From Sphingomonadaceae bacterium PASS1 (GTDB taxonomy: Bacteria; Pseudomonadota; Alphaproteobacteria; Sphingomonadales; Sphingomonadaceae), in the NCBI GenBank assembly GCA_002255985.1, contig NKIR01000003.1, positions 62,001 to 126,000 on the forward strand: 64,000 bases of DNA, written 5' to 3'. The notes beneath the pieces were generated by a model that worked only from the letters and a program-made list of their open reading frames with translations, was not told where the DNA came from and searched no databases. Both the position numbers and the translations under genes were made by a program. Positions 41,498 through 51,047 of this stretch are shown in pieces (positions within the stretch are counted from its first letter, which is position 1; every line of letters starts with the position of its first letter).

Positions 41498-42280
41498 TCA
41501 GGCTCCCGTCACGCGGAAATCGGACGGATAGACCGACAGGTCACCGGAATAGGCGATGCCGCCATCCCATTGTTCCGCTCCGCTGATACGCCGGAAAAAA
41601 TGGACGGTTCGCGCGAACGATCCCGCCTTCGACCTTGGTTCCATTGCAATACCGCTCGGGCTTACGCCGCGTGCTCTCGCGCTAAAATCCTTGACCGAGA
41701 ACGGCAAATCATCGGTCTGGTGCGCGCACATGACGATTTCGCTGCCGGGGCAGAAGCGTTTGGGTTCAATCTGCACTGACGACAACCGACCGCGCTTCAT
41801 TGCGACAAATCCCGGAACGCGGCAAACCTCGGGGATATGCACCTCATCATACCATGTGTGGTATTCGGCCTCCATTCCTGCGACAAAATTGGCAGGAATG
41901 ATGAACATAGATGAAAAAGGTTTATCCTTCTGGTGGTTCGGACCCGACCGCCAGTCATAATACATGGCGTAGCTGAATATGCGCTCGGACTCGTTTGCAT
42001 CGTCGATCAATCCTGCATCACGCGCATCTGCCAGCAGTGCACCCAATACGGGCAGATCGATTTCCGGCGTTTCAGTCTCAAACTCATACACGCTCAAATA
42101 TCGCCACGGCTGGGCAATGTCGGGCATGACTTGTTCGGGCGTGACCTCATAGCGGTCTGCCGAACGAAAGCCACGAAGGCGGCTGAGGTCGGCAGCATGT
42201 GCGCCATCGAACCACGCAGCATATTCGGCTTCACGGCCAGCGGGGACATTATGCAAATGGGTAGTTGTATGCAGGCTCAT
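41498..42280 (-). CDS. Tandem Dabb/EthD-like alpha-beta barrel protein
   Basis: 260 residues made of two similar halves. Each starts with a strand and contains the aligned segments A-E-Y-A-A-W-F-D-G-A-H (residues about 18-28) and A-E-Y-H-T-W-Y-D-E-V-H-I-P-E-V (about 155-170), followed by a F-x-x-x-x-R strand. This is the ferredoxin-like dimeric alpha-beta barrel fold in tandem, a single chain doing the work of a dimer. Such proteins include EthD and monooxygenases without cofactor, but many have unknown function. Last gene of the coupled operon; its ATG overlaps the SnoaL-like gene stop (ATGA). Confidence 0.68.
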   Translation of the reverse strand: MSLHTTTHLHNVPAGREAEYAAWFDGAHAADLSRLRGFRSADRYEVTPEQVMPDIAQPWRYLSVYEFETETPEIDLPVLGALLADARDAGLIDDANESERIFSYAMYYDWRSGPNHQKDKPFSSMFIIPANFVAGMEAEYHTWYDEVHIPEVCRVPGFVAMKRGRLSSVQIEPKRFCPGSEIVMCAHQTDDLPFSVKDFSARARGVSPSGIAMEPRSKAGSFARTVHFFRRISGAEQWDGGIAYSGDLSVYPSDFRVTGA

Positions 42281-42693
42281 GCGCTCATCTCCACATTGAT
42301 ACGGGTTAGCTTGCTCTCGGCAATTCGCCACGCACCGGCGACCCGCACATATCGTTCATGATAATGGCCAAATCCTAATAGCTTGCGCCCGGTCGGCCAG
42401 ATATTACGATCCTGCATCGCCCAAATTCCGGTGGCAGTATCCCCGTTCACCTCAATCTCTGGTGCGTGGATATGGTGGGTGGTAAATGTCTCCGCGCTAA
42501 TGGACGAACGTACATAGGTCACCGCCGCGTCGCGTCCCTCCACCCGAAGTCCGCCAGCGGCCGACGTATCGAGAATAAAATCCTCGGTAAAGACAGCGGC
42601 AAAGCCGTCCCAGTCCTGTGTGTCGAGGCAACGGCAATAACGCGCCTTCAGGTTGCAGATTTCAAGCCAGTCGGCAAAGTTTGGCGTGTTCAT
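42277..42693 (-). CDS. SnoaL/NTF2-like protein
   Basis: 138 residues. L-K-A-R-Y-C-R-C-L-D-T-Q-D-W-D-G-F at the start, a T-T-H-H-I-H-A-P-E-I segment and a final W-R-I-A-E-S-K-L-T-R strand; typical of the SnoaL-like domain that holds steroid isomerase-like and hydratase-like enzymes. Tyrosine and aspartate at positions of known NTF2-fold catalysts are present, but the reaction is unknown. Coupled by ATGA overlaps to the SDR before it and to the Dabb-like gene after it. Confidence 0.82.
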   Translation of the reverse strand: MNTPNFADWLEICNLKARYCRCLDTQDWDGFAAVFTEDFILDTSAAGGLRVEGRDAAVTYVRSSISAETFTTHHIHAPEIEVNGDTATGIWAMQDRNIWPTGRKLLGFGHYHERYVRVAGAWRIAESKLTRINVEMSA

Positions 42694-43448
42694 ATCCGGA
42701 ACCCCCGCAATTGGTGACCGCCATCGCACAGGATCACCTGGTTGTTGATAAAGCTACCCTGCTCCGATGCGAGGAAATAGCCTAGGTTTGCGATGTCTTC
42801 TGCTGTCCCCTGTCGCTTAACAGCTTGCATGGATTTTAGCCTTTCCCAATTGGCCGCCTCTACGCCCTCCTGCGCAGCTGGCGTTTCCATCAGTCCGGGC
42901 GCGATGGCAACGCAGCGGATTTCGTCTGCACTGAACTGGTTCGCCATGGCGTGGGTAAAAACATTCAGCGCGACTTTGGTGATGCCATAGGCGGTTTGCG
43001 GCTGATAGCTTGCCATCGATGATTTATTGATGATCAAACCTTTGGCGTTGGCCAGCGCGGGACGAAGCGCCTCTGCCAGCAACAACGGCCCAATGGTGTT
43101 GACCGCGAAGTAATGCTGCCATTTTGCTTGACCGAGCCCAAAGAAACCGCGCGCGATTTCGCCCATGTGAAGCCCGGCATTGTTGATCAGGACATCAAGC
43201 TTTTCATGGGCGCCAAGCACTGCGGCCCCCAAAGCCTGAATTTGCACTTCGTCGCTCATGTCGCAGATATGGCATTCCGCCGATCCGCCAACGCCTTCGA
43301 CCAAAGCCTTGGTTTCTTCCATCCCGGCTGCATTGATGTCAGCAAGGATCAAATGCGCGCCGTCTCCGCCGAATTTCAGCGCATAAGCGCGGCCCAACCC
43401 TGCAGCCCCACCCGTTACCAAAATTATTTTATTTTTAAACGCGCCCAT
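42690..43448 (-). CDS. Short-chain dehydrogenase/reductase
   Basis: 252 residues. T-G-G-A-A-G-L-G-R-A-Y near residue 11, N-N-A-G-L near 90, S-S-M-A-S-Y with the serine and Y-G-I-T-K. Ends G-G-H-Q-L-R-G-F. Start overlaps the sulfatase stop by one base (TAATG), and its stop overlaps the SnoaL gene. It is tightly co-translated with the sulfatase, so oxidation of an alcohol released by sulfate-ester hydrolysis is a possible sequence of steps. Confidence 0.87.
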   Translation of the reverse strand: MGAFKNKIILVTGGAAGLGRAYALKFGGDGAHLILADINAAGMEETKALVEGVGGSAECHICDMSDEVQIQALGAAVLGAHEKLDVLINNAGLHMGEIARGFFGLGQAKWQHYFAVNTIGPLLLAEALRPALANAKGLIINKSSMASYQPQTAYGITKVALNVFTHAMANQFSADEIRCVAIAPGLMETPAAQEGVEAANWERLKSMQAVKRQGTAEDIANLGYFLASEQGSFINNQVILCDGGHQLRGFRI

Positions 43449-45793
43449 TAATGCCCTCCATGGCTTTGTGTTGCTCCAAGGATAATCCGTACATGTGCAA
43501 TCTCGCCAGAATAGACGCCCAGAGCTTGCTGATACTGCGTGACAGCGACCCCTGTGTCGCGGCCGATATCCAATGTTTCGCCGAGCCCTGCGGGGATCAG
43601 GAAGGTATGTGCAATTTCACCAGATGCCACCAAACCTTCCACATCATAAAGTGAAACCGTTGCAGCTTTGCGTGGCCCTGCGGTTTCATATTTGAGGGTC
43701 AACTTATTGCCCTTTAACGCGCGCGATGCGGCCACGGTAACAATGTCATCGGGAAAAGTTGAGGCGGCATAAGTGAAGAAAGGTATCCCGTCATCAAGCC
43801 GAAGCGACCATCCCGCAAAGCGGCTGCCCATTGCGGCAATGACGCCATTGGCGCTGCTGGCGTCATTGCCAAGCGTCGCTTCTATCGTGAAGCTTTTGCC
43901 AGCCATTTGCGGTGCTACGCCCATTTGCACGCTGACAGATTTTCCCCAATAATCATATATGGTGCGGGTAGAGGCCTGATGGCCGGATGGTCGCGCGGGC
44001 CCAAAATTGTGGTTCAACGGATACACGTCGTTTTCGGCGGCCGCACGTTCCCACAAAGCAATCATTTCCTGCATTTTATCGGGATATTTTGCAGAAACAT
44101 CGCGACTTTGTGAAAAGTCCTGCGTCAGATTGAACAATTGCCAGGGCTGATCGTCCGGATCGCCGGGCGGCTTTAGTTGCCAAGGCAGTCTGCCATCGTC
44201 GCGACTTGCCCACCAGCCATTGTGCCAAAGCCCAATTTTTCCGCCAACTTCGAAATATTGCGTTCGGGGCTTTGCCGGTTCACAGCTTTTTAGACTGGAA
44301 AGCAAGCTCACGCCGTCCATCGCCTTTTGCGCTACACCGTTGACGGATTTCGGCGCAGGCAGACCTGCCGCATCGAGTATAGTCGGCGCAATGTCGATTA
44401 CATGGCCGAATTGCGGGCAGACCGAACCCGGCTTTGACGCACTGTTGTTCAGTTTCATAATCATGCCGTTGCGAATGCCACCCAGCATAGAGGTATATTG
44501 CTTGGTCCAGCGAAGCGGGGTGTTCATCGCCCATGCCCAACCGGCGGGATAACTCGGATAGGTATTTGGCCCGCCCAGCGCATCGATATTGGCATATAGC
44601 CAGTCTTCATCTTCGCGATTGCCGTTGATCTTTCCCAATTCGTTGATCGTGCCTTCGACACCGGCTTCCGAACTGGCTCCATTGTCACCAATAACGATAA
44701 TGGTCAGCAGATTGCTGGCTTCGCCTGTCCGTTCAAACTCGTCGAGAATACGGCCAAGCTGTTCATCCTGATAGGCGAGCATGCCTGCCGCAGCTTCCAT
44801 CGTCCGTGCTGCGAATGCCTGCATTTTCGGGGAAACACTGGTCCAAGCCGGTATTTCCGGAGGCCGCTCTGTCAGATGCGTATTGTTCGGAATGATGCCG
44901 CCGATGCGTTGCCGCTTCCAGCTTTCAACGCGCAGCTTGTCCCACCCCTGATCGAACTGGCCTTTGAAGCGGTCAATATAAGCGCGCGGCGCCTGATGCG
45001 GAGCATGCGTCGAGCCGGGTGCGTAATAGATGAAAAAGGGCTTGTCTGGGGCTGCTGCTTGCTGGTTGTGTATCCAGTCAATGGTCTCATCCGCCATCCG
45101 CTTTTCCAGCATCGGTCCATCGTCGGCCAGATCGGGAATGCGCACCGTGCCGCGATACAGCGCGGGGTGGTACTGATCGGTATCACCGCCAACCAAGCCA
45201 AAGAAATATTCAAACCCCTGCCCCGTCGGCCATTGATCAAACGGCCCTGCCGCAGAAGTGGCGGCATGGGTGACGTTGTGCGTCTTACCAAACATTGCGC
45301 TGTTATAGCCGTTCAGCTTCAGTATCTCTGCAATCGAGGTCGTCTCTCGCGGTATTTCTGCATGATATCCCGGGTAACCTTCCGGCAGGTCGGCAAGATA
45401 GCCAAAGCCAGCATTATGATGATTGCGACCGGTCAGCAGCGCTGCACGCGACGGCGAACAGATGCCCGTGGTATGGAATTGATTATAGCGAACGCCGCCC
45501 TTAGCCAGTCGATCGAGATTAGGTGTTGGCACTGGCCCGCCAAATGTACTCGCCATCGCAAAGCCGACATCGTCGCTCATGAACAGAAAAACATTGGGCG
45601 CATTATCCGGTGCGCGCACCGGCTCATATGGGTCGGGGACAGATTGTTTGGCATCGCGAACAATTTTGCCCGCAAATGTTGACTGTCCCATAGGCAATAT
45701 ATCGCGCGCTGGTTGGGCAAAAGCAGACCAACAAAGCAAAGCTGCCATGCTCACAAATGCAGTTACCCGTTTAGCAACGGGCGGCACAGTCAT
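43448..45793 (-). CDS. Exported arylsulfatase (type I, formylglycine)
   Basis: 781 residues. A signal peptide (residues 1-26, ending A-F-A) targets the periplasm. The sulfatase signature C-S-P-S-R at 112-116 carries the cysteine converted to formylglycine; D74-D75 and the F-M-S-D-D-V segment bind calcium, and Y-A-P-G-S-T-H-A-P-H-Q-A-P is the other active-site loop. The length is well above the 530 of AtsA-type enzymes and fits the large AtsD-like branch, with an extra C-terminal beta-sandwich of about 200 residues. It hydrolyses sulfate esters to alcohol and sulfate. Its place between an acyl-CoA ligase/SnoaL pair and an SDR suggests a specific organic sulfate as substrate. The formylglycine-generating enzyme is not in the window. 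Confidence 0.92.
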   Translation of the reverse strand: MTVPPVAKRVTAFVSMAALLCWSAFAQPARDILPMGQSTFAGKIVRDAKQSVPDPYEPVRAPDNAPNVFLFMSDDVGFAMASTFGGPVPTPNLDRLAKGGVRYNQFHTTGICSPSRAALLTGRNHHNAGFGYLADLPEGYPGYHAEIPRETTSIAEILKLNGYNSAMFGKTHNVTHAATSAAGPFDQWPTGQGFEYFFGLVGGDTDQYHPALYRGTVRIPDLADDGPMLEKRMADETIDWIHNQQAAAPDKPFFIYYAPGSTHAPHQAPRAYIDRFKGQFDQGWDKLRVESWKRQRIGGIIPNNTHLTERPPEIPAWTSVSPKMQAFAARTMEAAAGMLAYQDEQLGRILDEFERTGEASNLLTIIVIGDNGASSEAGVEGTINELGKINGNREDEDWLYANIDALGGPNTYPSYPAGWAWAMNTPLRWTKQYTSMLGGIRNGMIMKLNNSASKPGSVCPQFGHVIDIAPTILDAAGLPAPKSVNGVAQKAMDGVSLLSSLKSCEPAKPRTQYFEVGGKIGLWHNGWWASRDDGRLPWQLKPPGDPDDQPWQLFNLTQDFSQSRDVSAKYPDKMQEMIALWERAAAENDVYPLNHNFGPARPSGHQASTRTIYDYWGKSVSVQMGVAPQMAGKSFTIEATLGNDASSANGVIAAMGSRFAGWSLRLDDGIPFFTYAASTFPDDIVTVAASRALKGNKLTLKYETAGPRKAATVSLYDVEGLVASGEIAHTFLIPAGLGETLDIGRDTGVAVTQYQQALGVYSGEIAHVRIILGATQSHGGH

Positions 45794-46191
45794 GCCAATC
45801 TTTCAAAACCGACACGGCTGATTTTCCAGCCGCTATCGGTGCGGATAAATTCATCCGAATAGCGACCAAGAACAGTATCAATCTGTCCACCTTCGCGGCG
45901 CTTCATCTGGCTGGACACCGTCCAGTCACCAGTCGCCGTGTCGCCATTAACAATGATGCACGGCGTATGAAGCATGTGAAGCATCCATTCCGAATTGCCC
46001 GCCACAGCAGTGGTCATAAATCCGGTCAAATCGTCAAAGCCGTTGAACACGCGAAAGCCATAGTCGCCGATGACATAATCGATGAACACTTCACGAAATC
46101 CGGCCAAGGCGGCCGCGGCATCTGTGGGCGATTTGTCCGAAGCCGCGCAATAGCGGGCCTTTACATTGGCGATTTCAGTCACGTCACTCAT
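45790..46191 (-). CDS. SnoaL/NTF2-like protein
   Basis: 133 residues. Starts MSDVTEIANVKARYC and ends D-S-G-W-K-I-S-R-V-G-F, the layout of SnoaL-like domains. It differs from the one at 42277: the middle has N-S-E-W-M-L-H-M-L-H and the pocket residues differ. Start overlaps the ligase stop and stop overlaps the sulfatase start, each as ATGA. Confidence 0.8.
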   Translation of the reverse strand: MSDVTEIANVKARYCAASDKSPTDAAAALAGFREVFIDYVIGDYGFRVFNGFDDLTGFMTTAVAGNSEWMLHMLHTPCIIVNGDTATGDWTVSSQMKRREGGQIDTVLGRYSDEFIRTDSGWKISRVGFERLA

Positions 46192-47882
46192 ACTATTTCC
46201 TCCAGCCGGTCTGCCGCCAGTTTTTTGAGATCCGCGGTTTTGATCTTGTTGGTACCAGTGGTTGCCAACTCGTCTTCGGCGAAGAACAACACATTGCGAG
46301 GCACTTTGAAGCTGGCCAGCTTCTCCTTGGCAAAAGCCTTTACCCCAGCCTCGTCCAAATCCGCGCCATCGTGCGGTACGATACAACTGACCACCAACTC
46401 ACCCAAGGTCGGGTGCGGCACACCAACCGTCTGGCTGATCTTGACCCCCGGCATGGTTCGCAACAGCGTATCAACTTCGACCGGCGAAACATTGGCACCG
46501 CCTGTTTTGATGATATCGTTCAACCGACCGTGCCAGAACATCCGGCCTTCGGCATCAACATGCCCACCGTCACCGGTGCGCAAATAGCCATCGGCATCAA
46601 CCGAGTCGGTTAAGGCTATGCCAATGTAACCAAGCATCAGCGTTGGTCCCTTGACGCAAATTTCACCCTTTTCGCCTTGTGGGACAATGTCGCCCGTCAA
46701 CGGGTCGATGATTTTCACCGTCACCCCGTGGCACGGCACGCCGACACTGCCCGCGGTTACATCATCCGGCGTGTTGGCCGGATAGGCGGTGAATAAAGTA
46801 AAGGTTTCGGTATTGCCAAAAGCCGCAAAGGGCTCTCGCCACGTCGAGTTGACCGTCGGATGCTGCGCAATCGGTGATTTATAATCCATGTAGATCATTG
46901 ACGATAAATCCGCCGTCGCCCAATTGGGGGCCGCGATAATCTGTTCCCATTGATGCGGCCAAGCATTTAGGAATGTCGCTTTCTCGGCCTCCATCAATTG
47001 CAACGCTTCTTCGGCGTTAAAACTGGTTTGCAGCACCAGACTGCCACCACGGGTCAGTGCGCCGCCAAAGGCCATTGAAAAATTGCCCGACCAGAAAAAG
47101 CCATTGGCAGACCACATGCGCACCTCGCCGGGCTTTGCCGCATACCATTTGGGCCAGCGCCACAGTTGCAGGGTAACCCCGCGATGTGCCGACAATATTC
47201 CCTTTGGCATGGCGGTGGAGCCAGACGAGAAGAACAACACTCCAGGGTCAGACGGACTGTTCGTTGCCGCACGCGCATCAACGCGGGCCTGATCTATGCC
47301 CCTGCCGCGTGCAAGAAATGCGCCCCATTCTTCAATCGCGCCAACGCTTTGGCCTAAGGCTGCGACATGCGAGAGGAAGGGATATCGTGTCGATCCTATT
47401 GCACCCGCGCTGGATGTGCCGATGGCCGGATCAAGATCGATCAAGATGTCCGCAAAATCCTTTTTCAGGATCTGCCGCTCCATCAACAAAACCGATATGC
47501 CCGACACAGCAACCAGATGATCCAGCTCGGCTGGCGTCGAAAACGTACTCAATGTCGTCGCGACGCCGCCTGCCAGCGCGGTACCAAAGGTCGCGGCCAG
47601 AAATTCGGGCCGGTTGGTCATCAATATCCCGACGCGGGTTCCCTTACCCACGCCGCAAGCGATCAATGCGCGTGCGACCTCATTGGCGCGCGCCCATAAA
47701 TCGGCATAGCTCCAGCTGACGCGAGTGCCATTGGCAAAGCCGCCGTCATAAAAAACAAGTGCCTCGCGCGCGCCGCCGTTTTCGCAAATCGTGCGGAACC
47801 AGCCAGAGAGGGTGAGTTCTCCCAACCCTTCTTCTTCGGCCAGCGGCGGCCCTTGAATGATAGACAGCGGCCTCTCGCTCAT
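46188..47882 (-). CDS. AMP-dependent acyl-CoA ligase
   Basis: 564 residues, ANL superfamily. The motif S-S-G-S-T-A-M-P-K-G at 219-228, G-N-T-E-T as the adenine segment, R-T-G-D-G-G-H in the hinge and the C-terminal lysine in T-G-T-N-K-I-K-T. Starting MSERPLSIIQGPPLAEEEG with a 20-residue extension before the usual F-x-x-x-A. Activates a carboxylic acid to the CoA ester. Four bases after the AcuI-like gene and coupled to the SnoaL gene after it. Confidence 0.88.
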   Translation of the reverse strand: MSERPLSIIQGPPLAEEEGLGELTLSGWFRTICENGGAREALVFYDGGFANGTRVSWSYADLWARANEVARALIACGVGKGTRVGILMTNRPEFLAATFGTALAGGVATTLSTFSTPAELDHLVAVSGISVLLMERQILKKDFADILIDLDPAIGTSSAGAIGSTRYPFLSHVAALGQSVGAIEEWGAFLARGRGIDQARVDARAATNSPSDPGVLFFSSGSTAMPKGILSAHRGVTLQLWRWPKWYAAKPGEVRMWSANGFFWSGNFSMAFGGALTRGGSLVLQTSFNAEEALQLMEAEKATFLNAWPHQWEQIIAAPNWATADLSSMIYMDYKSPIAQHPTVNSTWREPFAAFGNTETFTLFTAYPANTPDDVTAGSVGVPCHGVTVKIIDPLTGDIVPQGEKGEICVKGPTLMLGYIGIALTDSVDADGYLRTGDGGHVDAEGRMFWHGRLNDIIKTGGANVSPVEVDTLLRTMPGVKISQTVGVPHPTLGELVVSCIVPHDGADLDEAGVKAFAKEKLASFKVPRNVLFFAEDELATTGTNKIKTADLKKLAADRLEEIV

Positions 47883-47886
47883 CGCC

Positions 47887-48870
47887 TTAACGGTTCACAT
47901 CAACGATGATACGACCGCGCACCTTGCCCGCAAGCAAGTCAGAAGCAGCGGCGACAGCCTCGCCCAGACCGATTTCCGCGCCAATGACGTCAATCAAAGC
48001 GGGATCAAGATCGCGCGCCAATCGTTCCCATGCACGAAGCCGCGCAGCCTTTGGTGCCATAACGCTGTCAACACCCAGCAAGCGCACACCGCGAAGGATG
48101 AAAGGCATCACAGTCGCTGGAAAATCGGCGCCTTGCGCCAAACCGCAGGCAGCAACAGCGCCGCCATATTTGACCGCCGCACAGGCATTAACCAGCGTGA
48201 AGCTGCCCACCGAGTCGACCACCCCTGCCCAGCGTTCTTTCGCCAACGGCCGGCCTTTTTCGGAAAGCTCCGCACGGTCGATAATCGAGTCAGCGCCAAG
48301 CTTCGTTAGATATTCCGCTTCGGATGCCTTGCCGGTCGACCCGACAACGGTAAATCCGGCTTTCTTGAGCAATGCAACGGCAACGCTTCCAACGCCGCCC
48401 GTCGCCCCGGTAACCAAGACCTCGCCCTGATCAGGCGTCACACCCGCCTGCACCAGCGCCTCGACGCATAAAGCGGCCGTGTAACCAGCGGTGCCGATCG
48501 CCATCGCTTGTTTCTCGCTAAACGCCGACGGCAGTGGCACCAGCCAATCGCCATTCAGACGCGCGACTTGGGACAATCCGCCCCAATGGCCTTCGCCAAC
48601 ACCCCAGCCGTTCAACACGACCTTGTCCCCAGCTTTCCAGTCGGCATGCGAAGATTCGCGCACAGTTCCTGCCAGATCGATCCCCGGCACCATTGGGAAT
48701 TTGCGGACAACAGGCGACGCCCCGGTGATCGCCAGACCGTCCTTATAGTTAAGCGTCGAATAAGCGACGTCGATGGTTACGTTGCCTTCAGGCAACTGGT
48801 CTTCGTTAACTTGTGCAAGCGAGACGCTTTGTACATCATCGGTTTTGTTGATCATTACGGCATTGAACAT
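47887..48870 (-). CDS. acuI: AcuI/YhdH-type acrylyl-CoA reductase
   Basis: 327 residues, zinc-free medium-chain dehydrogenase of the AcuI branch: [10 protein letters not shown] (residues about 38-47), [20 protein letters not shown] and [12 protein letters not shown]. AcuI reduces acrylyl-CoA to propionyl-CoA with NADPH and is also used as a general enoyl reductase or quinone-type enzyme. First gene of the coupled seven-gene operon, whose promoter should lie in 48871-48894 or upstream of the TetR gene. Confidence 0.88.
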   Translation of the reverse strand: MFNAVMINKTDDVQSVSLAQVNEDQLPEGNVTIDVAYSTLNYKDGLAITGASPVVRKFPMVPGIDLAGTVRESSHADWKAGDKVVLNGWGVGEGHWGGLSQVARLNGDWLVPLPSAFSEKQAMAIGTAGYTAALCVEALVQAGVTPDQGEVLVTGATGGVGSVAVALLKKAGFTVVGSTGKASEAEYLTKLGADSIIDRAELSEKGRPLAKERWAGVVDSVGSFTLVNACAAVKYGGAVAACGLAQGADFPATVMPFILRGVRLLGVDSVMAPKAARLRAWERLARDLDPALIDVIGAEIGLGEAVAAASDLLAGKVRGRIIVDVNR

Positions 48871-48894
48871 GGTATAATTTCTTTCTTTAACGAT

Positions 48895-49581
48895 TTAGCG
48901 GACCGGGCTTAAACGCGGCGGCGGGGGTGGAGAAGCACTATCAAGTTGAGCAACAATATGAGGCAGGCGTTCGGATTTCAGTGTTCCGTACATCGAGAGC
49001 CGGACCATTTCATGCGCGAAACGATGGGCCAGTGTTTTGCGTTCTGCTTCGCTCTGCGAATGCGATCGCGCCCAGACAGGCCAAAGAAAACTGGCGGCCA
49101 AGGTAATCACCGAAAAAACCTCTATATCGATATTGGGTTGGGCAAACTCCGTTTCGGCAAACCGCCCAATGGACCCGGCATATTCGCGCCAAAACGGATC
49201 TTCAGCAGGATCGGGAGCAGCGAGAACCTGCAACAACCAAATGCGCCCAAGCTCTGGGTTATTCATGGCGAAAGCCACCAGCCGTTCGGTGACATCGACC
49301 ATGTCAACCTGCTCGACATCACGCTCACCGATCGTTTCGGGATCGCCGAAAACTTCTCGGAAAATCTTGTCCGAAACCGACTTCAGCGTTGCCGCGATCA
49401 GTTTCTCACGCGTTGCAAAATGCTGATAAGCTGTGCCGCGATTGACCTCAGCCAATTGTGCAACCTTCGACAGGCTCAGCGCTTCCTGACCATCTTTCGC
49501 TAATATTGTGCGCGCCGCGGTCAGTATCGCTTCATGCGTGGCCTCTGGATTACGCGCGCGGCGTTTCCGTTTTTCGCTCAT
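48895..49581 (-). CDS. TetR-family transcriptional regulator
   Basis: 228 residues. Helix-turn-helix around residues 20-70: A-I-L-T-A-A-R-T-I-L then L-S-L-S-K-V-A-Q-L-A-E-V-N-R-G-T-A-Y-Q-H-F-A-T. Then a standard ligand domain and an unusual proline-rich end (S-P-P-P-P-P-R-L-S). The ATG at 49581 is preceded by GGAAAGGTCTGGA. It lies 24 bases before the acuI gene, so it is probably co-transcribed and may control the sulfatase operon. Confidence 0.84.
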   Translation of the reverse strand: MSEKRKRRARNPEATHEAILTAARTILAKDGQEALSLSKVAQLAEVNRGTAYQHFATREKLIAATLKSVSDKIFREVFGDPETIGERDVEQVDMVDVTERLVAFAMNNPELGRIWLLQVLAAPDPAEDPFWREYAGSIGRFAETEFAQPNIDIEVFSVITLAASFLWPVWARSHSQSEAERKTLAHRFAHEMVRLSMYGTLKSERLPHIVAQLDSASPPPPPRLSPVR

Positions 49582-49679
49582 TCCAGACCTTTCCGCATTC
49601 TTGATTCTATGCATGCCCTCCCCGTGCGCCAAGCGCAACCGCACGAGTACAACCTATCGCCCGCGCGAATAAATACCGG

Positions 49680-51047
49680 CTAAACCAATTGTCCGCCTAT
49701 AAACGTCGCCAGCACCGGGTTCGGTTCATCATCGTCGCGGACTTGGTCGGTCCAGTCAGCCGCAATCAGGCAACAGTCGGCGACAGCGACCGGCGTGATG
49801 GATGCATCGCTTGTAAACAGGGATAGCGCTGCATCGGACGACAAGACTTCGTCAGCGCCGACAATGGCCCCCATTGGTGTCCGCCGGTGAATAGCCGCAG
49901 CAATCGCCACCCAAGGGTTGGCGGGTCCATAAGGCGCGTCACTGCCGGCAAGCAGCGCAACCTTATGGGCGGATAGCGACGCCAGTCGATGAAGGTTCGA
50001 CACGTCGAGCGGGTCAACCTCGGTCAAATAACGGTCGCCGCGCCGGGCAATAAAGCCTGGATTGGCGACGACAGTCAGCTTGAATTGCGCGATGTCCGCA
50101 ATGAGGCTGCTTGGGATGAGGCTGCCATGCTCAATCCGGTCGCCTTTTTGCGCACCATCAGCGGCAGCAAGCGCAGCGAGATAGGTAACAAGTTCGGCCT
50201 CGGTAACGCAGTGCGCGGCGACGGGGCGACCAATTGCGCGCGCCGTGCGGATACGGGCAACTATATCGTTCAGTTCGGGCAATTCCCTCTCGTCGAACAG
50301 CAGCTTGACCGGACCAAGTTGGTAGTCCGTTCCATCAGGCAAATCTTCGCGGCCCATCAGCGTCAATTTTTGAAGCAACACACCACTTCGGATTGCATCG
50401 GAAAGGATCGCCGCTTCATCCGGACCGTTGTTTGCGCCTGCATCGGTGACCGCAGTGACGCCCCAATTCGCCAGTTGCCGTGAAAGCACGCCAAGCGAAG
50501 GCGGCTGGTTGCCGATCTGCCCACGCAACCAATCATCGCCGCGCCAGATGCGGCCGGAAGGTGTGCCGTTGGGACCGGTTTCAACCGCAGCGGGCCATGG
50601 CGCATCGCCGATCAACGCCAAGCCTGCACTGTTGAGCACCCAAAGCGCGCCAGTGCGGTCCTGCAGCCGCAGCGGATGGTCCGGCAACCACATGTCGAGC
50701 AGACGCCTGTCGGGAATGCCTGCCGCGCGCTCGTCATAGCCCACAGCGCGCACCCATTCTCCGGGCGCGATTTCAGCCGCTCTGGATCGCAAGGCAGCTA
50801 TAATCGAATCGGGATCAATCAATCCTGCAAGATCGACAGACTGCATCCGTGCAGCCGTGGCCAGCAAATGGATATGATGGTCATGCAAGCCGGGGATTAG
50901 GAGCTTACCGGTTCCGTCGATATCATTATCCGATATGGGTAGGCGGGGCGCGATATCCGCAAAGCGGCCGCCGCCGACGCCCACATCGACGACGCGACCA
51001 TCGGCCAACTTTACCTGCCGCAGGACAAGGTCGAAACGATCGCTCAC
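49680..51047 (-). CDS. YtcJ-like amidohydrolase
   Basis: 455 residues. Metal ligands: H-x-H in L-H-D-H-H-I-H near 50-58, later I-E-H-G-S-L-I and G-S-D-A-P-Y-G-P, with A-H-C-V-T-E-A between. This is the amidohydrolase-3/YtcJ layout but about 80-100 residues shorter than most YtcJ proteins. It cleaves amide or ring bonds, with a hydrophobic substrate possible. ATG overlaps the stop of the permuted CoA-transferase (ATGA). Confidence 0.82.
   Translation of the reverse strand: MSDRFDLVLRQVKLADGRVVDVGVGGGRFADIAPRLPISDNDIDGTGKLLIPGLHDHHIHLLATAARMQSVDLAGLIDPDSIIAALRSRAAEIAPGEWVRAVGYDERAAGIPDRRLLDMWLPDHPLRLQDRTGALWVLNSAGLALIGDAPWPAAVETGPNGTPSGRIWRGDDWLRGQIGNQPPSLGVLSRQLANWGVTAVTDAGANNGPDEAAILSDAIRSGVLLQKLTLMGREDLPDGTDYQLGPVKLLFDERELPELNDIVARIRTARAIGRPVAAHCVTEAELVTYLAALAAADGAQKGDRIEHGSLIPSSLIADIAQFKLTVVANPGFIARRGDRYLTEVDPLDVSNLHRLASLSAHKVALLAGSDAPYGPANPWVAIAAAIHRRTPMGAIVGADEVLSSDAALSLFTSDASITPVAVADCCLIAADWTDQVRDDDEPNPVLATFIGGQLV

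Noticed and set aside
44876-45682. Open frame of 268 codons on the plus strand opposite the arylsulfatase
   Set aside because: Antisense to the sulfatase with signature and signal peptide; no motif of its own.
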